DNA from: Methanosarcinaceae archaeon
GTDB taxonomy: Archaea > Halobacteriota > Methanosarcinia > Methanosarcinales > Methanosarcinaceae
Length of the DNA stretch: 7,279 nucleotides
Direction: 5' to 3'
Assembly: GCA_030655675.1 (NCBI GenBank)
Contig: JAUSPM010000002.1
Location: forward strand, 1-7,279
A model generated the notes under the pieces. The model was not told the origin of the DNA. It worked only from the letters and a program-made list of their open reading frames with translations, and made no database searches. Of this stretch, positions 1 through 5,688 are shown in pieces. Each line of letters begins with the position of its first letter. The stretch's first letter is position 1. Both the position numbers and the translations under genes were made by a program.

Positions 1-119
1 TCTGTCAGATAGAGGGAAATTGAGGTTGATGAAAATTCAAATGATCTATTCGGACGGGATGAACAGGATTTACAGGATGCAACGCCGCATCGAAATCCTG
101 TTCATCCTGTAAATCCTGT
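1..119. repeat. Long direct repeat, left copy, with 9-bp-unit hairpin
   Basis: These 119 bases are identical to 2144-2262; the repeat may begin before the window. Inside it, ACAGGATTTACAGGATG (63-79) pairs perfectly with 103-119, giving a 17-bp stem and a 23-base loop. The arms are built from a 9-bp unit (ACAGGATNN on one strand, ATCCTGTNN on the other). Repeats of this ACAGGAT type are known to be scattered through unrelated prokaryotic genomes; that is recollection, not a search. Together with the right copy it brackets the COG2865-type gene. Confidence 0.93.
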
Positions 120-173
120 CATAAAATTGACTGAATGGATAGACAAACTAAATACAATTAAGGAGTCATAAAT

Positions 174-221
174 CTTCCAAAAGGTATCAGTAAGGTCAAG
201 GTTACGATCGAATACGAGTGA
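174..221 (+). pseudogene. Truncated remnant of the 47-residue small ORF
   Basis: Bases 174-221 match 2422-2469, the last 15 codons and TGA stop of the intact small ORF, with one difference (TAC for TAT, silent). The ribosome-binding segment AAGGAGTCATAAA (160-172) is also kept, matching 2311-2323. The 97 bp between them in the intact copy, which hold the start codon and roughly the first 31 codons, are missing here. The remnant therefore has a ribosome binding site but no start. Its stop lies 24 bases before the ATG of the next gene, so the old ribosome binding site may now sit in that gene's leader. Confidence 0.85.
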
Positions 222-245
222 GTGGTCATAGGTTGGTGGAAAAAG

Positions 246-1946
246 ATGGATAAAACCGAGATAATAAAAATCATAGAAGAAATAAGAAATGGGGCATCTT
301 CAGAGATGGTTGAAAGTTATCAATTAGACCTCAAACGGTATCCGGATAGTTCCAGCCACGAGAACCAAAAGAAGAAACTCTCATCTCTTCTTCGGGAATA
401 CGCTGTTGCCTTCGCCAACGCAGAAGGCGGGACGCTTCTATTTGGAATAGAAGACAATATTTCCGGTACGGAAGCCATAACTGGATGTCATAATTACAAT
501 ATTGATGAAATACGAAGAATGGTATTTGACGGCACAAAACCGCCTATCATTGCAGAGATTGAAGAGATTTTGCAACCAGAAGGGATGTTAATTGCAGTCA
601 AAGTACCAAAAAGTCCCCGAATCCATTCCACATCATCCGGAAAAAAGTATCAGAGAGTCGGAAAAGAGAACAGACTAATTTTTCCTGAAGACGAAACAAG
701 CCTAAAAGTTTCAAGAGGATATGATTACACAGCAGGATACCTGCTTGATGTCGGAATAGAATCAATTGACCTTCTTGAAGTAGCAAGACTTCGCAACTGG
801 ATTGAAAAATACACTCCCGCATCAGAAATCCTGAAACTCGATGACACGGACTTGCTCAAATCACTTGGGATAATACGTGAGATCGATGGGAAAGACCGTC
901 TAACTATTGCAGGACTTATGTTGCTTGGAAAAGAACATACAATCAAAAATAACATGCCTCAAAACGAGATGATCTATTTCAGGTTTGAAAAAAGTGACGT
1001 TGACCCCGTCCAGAGCACCTACTTGAAGTTGCCCCTTCTAAAATCGATTGAAAAGATATGGGATTTCATCGAACCATTCAATTCAGTCCATCTCATAAAA
1101 GACGCATTTTTAGAAACTCCAATACCAAGTTTTCCTGAAGATGTTGTAAGGGAAGCCCTGTTAAATGCCGTAGTCCACAGGGACTACACACTACCCGATT
1201 CCATTTATGTGCGTATGTCCCCTCATAAACTTGAGATATCAAGTCCGGGTTCTTTCATTGGCGGTGTAACGCCGCACAATGTCCTCACCCATCCACCAGT
1301 GAGACGTAATCCTCTTCTGGCAGAGATATTTCAGCACATCGGCGCGGTAAATCGTGGGGGACTCGGTGTAGACAGAATGTACCGCAGGCTCCTATCTTAT
1401 GGAAAGTTGCCGCCCGAATATCCTGATATCGATGGTGCTGTAGAAGTCATACTCCGAAACGGCACTTTTGATGAAGCAATGGCGAGATTCATTGGCAAAA
1501 AAGCAAATGGAGGTCATGGCTGGAGACTTGAAGAACTGATTATATTGCATCACCTGAGAAGAAATGACAAGATCTCAACACAAGATGCCTCTGAAATTCT
1601 TCAGCGAACACCGAAAGAAGCCTCTGAAACGCTCAATTTAATGGAAGGTGTTTTCCTTGAACGAGTTGGAACAGGAAAAGGAACACATTATCAGTTGACC
1701 CATGAAACGCTTTCTTCTATTGGAGAAAAGGAAAAATACACTCGGATAAAGGGGTTGTCCGAAGAACAAAAACTCCAATTATTGAAGAATTACATTGAAA
1801 CAAATGGGCGGATCACAAATGAAGAGGCGAGGAATGTTTGTGGTGTTACAAGATATCAAGCCGTAAGATTAATCCAAAAACTCGTGCAAGAGGGCATTGT
1901 AATACTAAAAGGGCAGGGGCGTGGAGCATATTATGAGAGATATTAA
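246..1946 (+). CDS. AlbA_2 (Schlafen-like) and GHKL-type ATPase-domain protein with C-terminal winged helices (COG2865 type)
   Basis: I read this as a 566-residue protein of the COG2865 'predicted transcriptional regulator' type, often labelled RecG-like. An AlbA_2/Schlafen-like domain covers about residues 20-145, with YAVAFANAEGGTLLFGIEDN at 52-71. A C-terminal GHKL-type ATPase domain (HATPase_c_4) spans about 250-405, with EALLNAVVHRDY at 303-314, LEISSPG near 330 and NRGGLGVDRM at 369-378. One or two winged-helix segments follow (about 425-490 and 504-566). The true helicase motifs of RecG are absent. I chose the ATG at 246 because GGTGGA lies 5 bases upstream; the GTG at 222 abuts the previous stop and has no ribosome binding site. 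Family members commonly sit in type I restriction-modification loci, which fits the neighbouring restriction-like and dinD-like remnants. The reading frame looks intact. The exact role, regulator or defence accessory, is unknown. Confidence 0.88.
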   Translation: MDKTEIIKIIEEIRNGASSEMVESYQLDLKRYPDSSSHENQKKKLSSLLREYAVAFANAEGGTLLFGIEDNISGTEAITGCHNYNIDEIRRMVFDGTKPPIIAEIEEILQPEGMLIAVKVPKSPRIHSTSSGKKYQRVGKENRLIFPEDETSLKVSRGYDYTAGYLLDVGIESIDLLEVARLRNWIEKYTPASEILKLDDTDLLKSLGIIREIDGKDRLTIAGLMLLGKEHTIKNNMPQNEMIYFRFEKSDVDPVQSTYLKLPLLKSIEKIWDFIEPFNSVHLIKDAFLETPIPSFPEDVVREALLNAVVHRDYTLPDSIYVRMSPHKLEISSPGSFIGGVTPHNVLTHPPVRRNPLLAEIFQHIGAVNRGGLGVDRMYRRLLSYGKLPPEYPDIDGAVEVILRNGTFDEAMARFIGKKANGGHGWRLEELIILHHLRRNDKISTQDASEILQRTPKEASETLNLMEGVFLERVGTGKGTHYQLTHETLSSIGEKEKYTRIKGLSEEQKLQLLKNYIETNGRITNEEARNVCGVTRYQAVRLIQKLVQEGIVILKGQGRGAYYERY

Positions 1947-2006
1947 ATGTGCGGTAAATGTGCGCGCACATTAATTAAATGAGCGCGCACATTTTAATTG
2001 AGCGCG
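1945..2006. promoter_or_regulatory. Array of GTGCGCGCAC-type palindromes, possible operator
   Basis: Directly after the stop of the COG2865-type gene lies a perfect 16-bp palindrome, AATGTGCGCGCACATT (1957-1972). A near copy follows at 1978-1993 (AATGAGCGCGCACATT, one change), starting 21 bp later, and partial copies lie at 1945-1954 and 1998-2006. Two-turn spacing of palindromes is what a dimeric DNA-binding protein would use, and the gene just upstream encodes winged helices. Alternatively this is a decayed coding repeat: in the frame one base ahead of the gene's own, it reads as 7-residue units containing R-A-H. No T-tract follows, so a terminator is less likely. Confidence 0.45.
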
Positions 2007-2041
2007 AATGATTAAACAATGAATTTAATATTATATTTCAC

Positions 2042-2129
2042 ACCATAGAAACCCAAATCGACCAGCTCGTCTACAAACCTTTGCGACCTGACCCCCGAAG
2101 AGATTAAGATCGTCGAGGGATTCAATTAG
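2042..2129 (+). pseudogene. Frameshifted C-terminal fragment of a restriction-modification type protein, copy 1
   Basis: The reading begins TIETQIDQLVYK (2042-2077) and, after one extra base (a C in the run at 2078-2079), continues as LCDLTPEEIKIVEGFN followed by TAG (2127-2129). The pattern IDxLVYxLYxLTxEEIxIVE is one I know from the extreme C-termini of restriction-modification proteins (type I HsdM/HsdS, type IIG and PglX-like methyltransferases). Nothing upstream resembles the rest of such a protein, so this is a severed tail. The 119-bp repeat begins 14 bases after its stop. Which of these families it came from cannot be told from so short a piece. Confidence 0.65.
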
Positions 2130-2143
2130 GGAAAATGAGAGCG

Positions 2144-2262
2144 TCTGTCAGATAGAGGGAAATTGAGGTTGATGAAAATTCAAATGATCTATTCGGACGG
2201 GATGAACAGGATTTACAGGATGCAACGCCGCATCGAAATCCTGTTCATCCTGTAAATCCTGT
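2144..2262. repeat. Long direct repeat, right copy, with 9-bp-unit hairpin
   Basis: This copy is identical to 1-119. The 17-bp stem is formed by 2206-2222 and 2246-2262. Directly after the shared part it carries one more 9-bp unit (2263-2271, AAATTCTGT) that the left copy lacks, as expected from slippage in a 9-bp tandem array. It lies 63 bases upstream of the intact small ORF and could form part of that gene's leader or promoter region. Confidence 0.93.
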
Positions 2263-2325
2263 AAATTCTGTCAAAAAAATTAAATTGGAAGAGTCACTGG
2301 AAAATAAGTTAAGGAGTCATAAACC

Positions 2326-2469
2326 ATGACAATAATAGAAATGGATGCTGAGAACGATAAAACCACCAAGAACTTTGACAGGTACAAATTCACAAGTGGT
2401 ACTGTAAATGGAAGCGTCTACCTTCCAAAAGGTATCAGTAAGGTCAAGGTTACGATCGAATATGAGTGA
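2326..2469 (+). CDS. Small conserved-looking hypothetical protein, 47 residues
   Basis: The ATG is preceded by GGAG (2313-2316) with a 9-base spacer, and the ORF ends in TGA at 2467-2469. The N-terminal part is polar and acidic (IEMDAENDKTTKNFDRY). The C-terminal half reads KFTSGTVNGSVYLPKGISKV and then KVTIEYE, which suggests a short beta-rich fold; there is no signal peptide or membrane segment. The left repeat copy holds a 15-codon remnant of the same ORF with only a silent change, which supports it having been a real protein-coding unit. I do not recognise the family. Its small size and place in a restriction-like island would suit an antitoxin or element-borne accessory protein, but nothing in the sequence proves that. 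Confidence 0.7.
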   Translation: MTIIEMDAENDKTTKNFDRYKFTSGTVNGSVYLPKGISKVKVTIEYE

Positions 2470-2666
2470 GGGAATACGGGGCATGGGTGTATGACATGTT
2501 AAACATCCCCGCGTCACCACATCTGCGTCTATCTGCGGTTAAAATTTTGTTTCATGTCCATTTGAATAACTGATTTTTGGAAAGCGCCGCCCGGCCACTC
2601 AAACAAACATCAATGCGCAGTCCATTGTTTTATAGATAAACAAACACTTTCATCCGACTTGGCTTC
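2470..2666. other. Gene-free spacer with a weak hairpin and a dispersed-type short repeat
   Basis: No convincing gene is visible. CGGGGCATG (2477-2485) pairs with CATCCCCG (2504-2511) with one bulged base and an 18-base loop. It could end the small-ORF transcript, but no T-tract follows. ATCTGCGTCT and ATCTGCGGTT lie in tandem at 2521-2540, a 10-bp-unit motif of a kind that I recall as scattered in many prokaryotic genomes. The rest is AT-rich and featureless to me. Confidence 0.5.
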
Positions 2667-2677
2667 GATATATATAC
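2667..2677 (+). promoter_or_regulatory. Candidate archaeal TATA box ahead of the dinD-like remnant
   Basis: CGATATATATA, with an A/T-rich flank downstream, resembles an archaeal TATA box. Transcription would be expected to start about 25 bases on, near 2700, just ahead of the second restriction-like fragment and about 90 bases upstream of the dinD-like start codon. No experimental support is visible from sequence alone. Confidence 0.4.
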
Positions 2678-2710
2678 AAAAAAAACAATTATGTTTTAAA
2701 AAAAATAATG

Positions 2711-2790
2711 GAAATCGACTCGTTTACAAACTCTACGGCTTGGCCACCAAAGAGATTAAAATTGTCGAGGAGTTCAATGAGGAGAAATAA
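2711..2790 (+). pseudogene. Frameshifted C-terminal fragment of a restriction-modification type protein, copy 2
   Basis: The piece reads EID (2711-2719) and then, after a frame change, VYKLYGLATKEIKIVEEFNEEK with stop TAA at 2788-2790. A loss of 4 bases at about 2719-2720 would turn the usual EIDRLVYKLYGL into this. It is the same C-terminal signature as the fragment at 2042-2129 but diverged in sequence, so the two are related tails rather than a recent duplication. Its stop is one base before the ATG of the dinD-like gene, and the final codons contain that gene's GGAG ribosome binding site. That arrangement implies the parent restriction-type gene and the dinD-like gene were once one operon. 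Confidence 0.62.
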
Positions 2791-2791
2791 T

Positions 2792-3878
2792 ATGGATTCA
2801 AAAGATGCACTTGTTGTTTTCGAGGGTGCAAAAATAAGGAGAACGTGGTATGAAGCACAGTGGTTTTACTCAGTGGTTGATATAATCCAGACACTCACAG
2901 AAAGTGGTAGTCCAAGGCACTTTCCGCAGGTATATTTTGAAAACAAATCTTTTTATTAAAAAATTAATGATGTCGCATGAGTGTGGTTTTCAAAGTTTCT
3001 GTACAAATGGTTCGGAATAATATATCTAAATTTTTTACCTAAGTTTGCAAACCATATACTAAAACATGTCTTTTATGCACATACAATATAAATATAATAT
3101 TTTAGATATACTCAAAAACGCTATCAGGAAAAATTATTGAATTTTTGTATATACCTGCGGAAAGCAAGGTCCAAGGCAGTACTGGGGGGTTTTGAAAAGG
3201 AGAGATTCTCAGTTGTTAACAATTTGTTTACAACTGAAATTGCCCTCATCTGATGGCAAATATTACAATACAGACTGCGTTAATACAGAAAATGCATTTA
3301 GACTTATTCAATCCATTCCTTCAAAAAAAGCTGAACCTTTCAAGAAATGGCTTGCGAAAGTAGGATATGAGCGGGTTCAGGAAATAGAAGATCCTGAACT
3401 GGCTCAAAAGCGGATGAAAGATATCTATGAACAGAAGGGGTATTCGGATGAGTGGATTGAAAAAAGAGTAAGAGGGGTAGCGATAAGAGATGAACTTACC
3501 AAAGAGTGGGATAAAAGAGGAATAAACTCCAGACGGGAATTCTCCATTCTGACAGATGAGATATCTAGGGCGACTTTCGGATTAACTCCCAGTGAGTATA
3601 AACATTTTAAAAAATTGGAAAATGAAAATCTGAGAGACCACATGGATGACATTGAATTGATCCTTACAATGCTCGGCGAGGCTACTACAACAAGGTTTAC
3701 ACGCGACAGGGATTCCCACAAATTTCCTGAGTTGAGAAATGATGCAAACGATGGGGGAGATGTGGCTGGTGCGACATGAAAGGATATTGAAGGAAAACTG
3801 GGGTGTAGCGTTATTTCAAGTGATAATTATCTTGAAGTGCCAGAGAAAATAAAAAGGATAGTAAACAAGAATAAATGA
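2792..3878 (+). pseudogene. dinD-like (Bro-N family) gene, broken by an insertion and a nonsense codon
   Basis: The start is ATG 2792, with GGAG (2781-2784) 7 bases upstream. The N-terminal part reads ALVVFEGAKIRRTWYEAQWF and VVDIIQTL, a Bro-N-type domain. The rest contains YYNTDCVNTENAFRLIQSIP, KKAEPFKKWLAKVGYERVQE and ISRATFGLTPSEYKHFK, all typical of DNA-damage-inducible protein D relatives. An element at 2920-3168 splits the gene after SGSPR. Removing 259 bp (element plus one 10-bp target copy) rejoins the frame as SGSPRQYWGVLKRR. A TGA at 3777-3779 replaces what is probably a CGA arginine codon; the same frame then runs on as KDIEGKLGCSVISSDNYLEV to a TGA at 3876-3878. The restored product would be about 275 residues, about the size I recall for E. 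coli DinD. Such genes often accompany type I restriction loci. It is almost certainly non-functional. Confidence 0.88.
2920..3168. mobile_element. MITE-like element inserted in the dinD-like gene
   Basis: The ends are a perfect 16-bp inverted repeat: CTTTCCGCAGGTATAT at 2920-2935 and its reverse complement at 3149-3164. GTCCAAGGCA occurs just before the left end (2910-2919) and again at 3169-3178, a likely 10-bp target duplication. Four bases (CAAG, 3165-3168) separate the right inverted repeat from the second copy, so the exact right end is uncertain. The interior is AT-rich with no substantial ORF. It contains a second internal inverted pair, TATATCTAAA (3021-3030) and TTTAGATATA (3101-3110), and a small palindrome AAAAATT/AATTTTT (3129-3135, 3140-3146). 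With no transposase of its own, it would need one supplied in trans. The transposase family is unknown to me. Confidence 0.85.
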
Positions 3879-3956
3879 CTTGAGGGCAGTGTCTTTTAAT
3901 CTTAATCGTTATATCCCGCATATCTGCTGGGGGGAGTTTCATTGGCGGCGACTCTT

Positions 3957-4640
3957 TTATTTTCGAACGCGCGCCATAACCCCAAGATGATCCTCATGGA
4001 ACGGCATCAGTTCCCGACTATCCAGTATCTCAAACCCGACATCAAATTCGTGTTCCAGTTTTTTGACCTCTTCCTTGAACACATTCTTCGGATTTGCAAC
4101 AGTATCGATGCTTCGTGCCTTGATGGAAAGCAACAGATGACCGTCTTTTTTCAGGAATTGCTTCGCATTCACTGCTGCGATCTCACTCTGGTTCGGCTGT
4201 GCTACATCCTGGAATATCACATCAACTTCCTCGACAATATGCGCATATGCTTGTGGTCTATTGGCATCTGCAAGTATCGGGATAATATTTGGGCGCACGT
4301 CACAAAGTCCGATAAGGTCCCGCATAGTACGCGGTGAGAATTCCACGGCATACACGATGCCCTCTGAAACTATATCTGAAACATGGCTTACGGTCGTACC
4401 AGACGCTGCACCTAAGTATAGCACTTTTGAATCTCGTTCTATCGGGATGTTGAACTTTTTGATCATCATTGCAGCAAGTTTGCTGCGTTTTGGGTTCCAT
4501 ATCCGATACTCACAACCTTCGATCTCAACGAGTTTTTCCCCATACACACTCGCACCTGGAACAAGGTTTATCGTGGCAAGTTGCTTGCCGCCTCTTTCAG
4601 TGATCTCAAAAATACCGGAGGATACTTCTTTTGTTGACAT
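3957..4640 (-). CDS. flpA: Fibrillarin-like rRNA/tRNA 2'-O-methyltransferase
   Basis: This is the methyltransferase of the archaeal C/D box guide RNP. It uses S-adenosylmethionine to methylate 2'-hydroxyls of rRNA (and some tRNA) at sites chosen by guide RNAs, working with Nop5 and L7Ae. The 227-residue length is typical. Visible motifs are the short N-terminal beta domain, the SAM-binding loop VLYLGAASGTTVSHVSD (73-89), YAVEFSPR (97-104), ADANRPQ (124-130), IFQDVAQPNQ with the catalytic-region aspartate (142-151) and SIKARSID (172-179). The ATG at 4640 directly follows the TAG of nop5. Its ribosome binding site GGGAGG lies inside the last codons of nop5, so the two genes are probably translationally coupled, which suits subunits of one complex. 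It is the last gene of the minus-strand operon and converges on the dinD-like remnant. Confidence 0.97.
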   Translation of the reverse strand: MSTKEVSSGIFEITERGGKQLATINLVPGASVYGEKLVEIEGCEYRIWNPKRSKLAAMMIKKFNIPIERDSKVLYLGAASGTTVSHVSDIVSEGIVYAVEFSPRTMRDLIGLCDVRPNIIPILADANRPQAYAHIVEEVDVIFQDVAQPNQSEIAAVNAKQFLKKDGHLLLSIKARSIDTVANPKNVFKEEVKKLEHEFDVGFEILDSRELMPFHEDHLGVMARVRK

Positions 4641-5687
4641 CTATCTTCTTCCTCCCGATTTATTGTTTTGCTGTTTGTTTTGGGATCTGCCCTTTCCTTT
4701 TACACTGCCACCTTTACTCTCCCGCTTTGGTGGTTTTGGGTGGGCTGCCTTGATGCTCTCTATCTTCGCATCAAGTTCGGTTTTCAGCGATTCATTAAGT
4801 CCGTTGCCGGAATACACATCCATACGCACTGCAAGTGATATTTTTGCAGCAAGTGCCCGTGCGATCTTACCCCTCTGCCACCACGGAGAATTCTTTATCT
4901 GCGGATGGTTGAATATGATCCCGTGTTTGGGAGACGGCGCTCGTGCGCGCAGATGTTTGAAAAGTGCCCTGTTCGCACCGATCACCTGAATGGTGCTTGA
5001 TGGGAAACGTGCCAGTTTTTCAAGTCCGCCTGCCATGCTTACCAATCTGGCACCGATAAGTGCGCCTGCGATATTGACAAGATTTGGTGCAGTGGTTTCC
5101 ATGCTTTTTATAAGGTATTCTTCAATACGGCTCCGGCTGTCGTACAGGGTGCATATATTCTCTGCAAAACCCCTGACAAGTTCCTCGTCCAGTCCCGTAA
5201 GTTCAGCCCCCATCGAAGAAGTTGCTTTCTCGTACAGGCGGTCATCAGGTGAGACATTAGACCTTGAACCATATTTCGCAACAAACCTTGCAAGCGGTTC
5301 GGAGGACAGACCCACTTCAGGGAAATACATCCCGTACCATTCCGCCAGTCGCTCGGAAAGGCTGTTTGCAGCATCATCAATGTCATCCAGCGCCTCGACC
5401 GCCTGAATGATACCCATATCCGGCGTACCGCCCGAGATTTGTTTCTTTGCTGCACGGATGCTCACATCCCGAAGAAGTGTGTTGTACTCTCCCGTTGATC
5501 CGACAAACCCACATTCTATCGCAGCAGTGCGAAGATCAAAACCGGCAGGCGGTATGGCCATATTTGTTTCTTTTGGCTGGACCAACCTCTCTGCAAGAGC
5601 ACCCGTATCCTTTGATAACATATCCCATTCCACCACTTTGCCGCTGTCATCAAGTGTAAGTATCCCAAACCATGTAATGATCTTCAA
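4641..5687 (-). CDS. C/D box RNP core protein Nop5 (Nop56/58-like)
   Basis: Nop5 is the scaffold that bridges fibrillarin to the guide RNA and L7Ae. I start it at TTG 5687 (348 residues, beginning KIITWFGILTLDD after the initiator). GGAGG lies 6 bases upstream, the start is one base past the upstream TGA, and the peptide then begins like the family. Longer starts inside the upstream gene add non-homologous residues. Numbered from the TTG, there is an N-terminal fibrillarin-binding domain, the segment EWYGMYFPEVG (116-126), a helical coiled-coil middle (about 130-200), and the NOP domain with NLVNIAGALIGARLVSMAGG (202-221) and GANRALFKHLRARAPSPKHG (237-256). A lysine-rich and asparagine-rich tail (about 318-348) ends in GGRR. 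The usual GAEKALF motif reads GANRALF here. The gene sits between the methanopterin gene and fibrillarin with near-zero gaps. Confidence 0.95.
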   Translation of the reverse strand: MKIITWFGILTLDDSGKVVEWDMLSKDTGALAERLVQPKETNMAIPPAGFDLRTAAIECGFVGSTGEYNTLLRDVSIRAAKKQISGGTPDMGIIQAVEALDDIDDAANSLSERLAEWYGMYFPEVGLSSEPLARFVAKYGSRSNVSPDDRLYEKATSSMGAELTGLDEELVRGFAENICTLYDSRSRIEEYLIKSMETTAPNLVNIAGALIGARLVSMAGGLEKLARFPSSTIQVIGANRALFKHLRARAPSPKHGIIFNHPQIKNSPWWQRGKIARALAAKISLAVRMDVYSGNGLNESLKTELDAKIESIKAAHPKPPKRESKGGSVKGKGRSQNKQQNNKSGGRR

Positions 5688-5688
5688 A

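Noticed and set aside
26..119. C/D box guide RNA in the long repeat, suggested by TGATGA at 27-32 (also 2170-2175)
   Set aside because: No CTGA D box or D'/C' pair is correctly placed, and the stem that follows is a long hairpin, unlike C/D RNAs.
222..245. GTG 222 as start of the COG2865-type protein
   Set aside because: It has no ribosome binding site, while ATG 246 has GGTGGA 5 bases upstream.
1..2262. Direct repeats as a CRISPR array
   Set aside because: There are only two copies, 119 bp long and about 2.1 kb apart, with a gene between them; no spacer structure.
2317..2520. Minus-strand open frame over the small ORF
   Set aside because: The plus-strand ORF has a ribosome binding site and a partly duplicated, silent-change copy; the minus frame has neither.
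2708..2959. One continuous 83-codon plus-strand gene
   Set aside because: The first 28 codons are an out-of-frame reading of the restriction-type tail, the true dinD-like start is ATG 2792, and the last codons lie inside the inserted element.
3777..3779. TGA read as selenocysteine or readthrough
   Set aside because: No selenocysteine insertion element is visible, dinD-like proteins are not selenoproteins, and the gene is already interrupted.
3942..4337. Plus-strand open frame of 131 codons over the end of flpA
   Set aside because: It is the antisense shadow of fibrillarin, whose motifs are unmistakable on the other strand.
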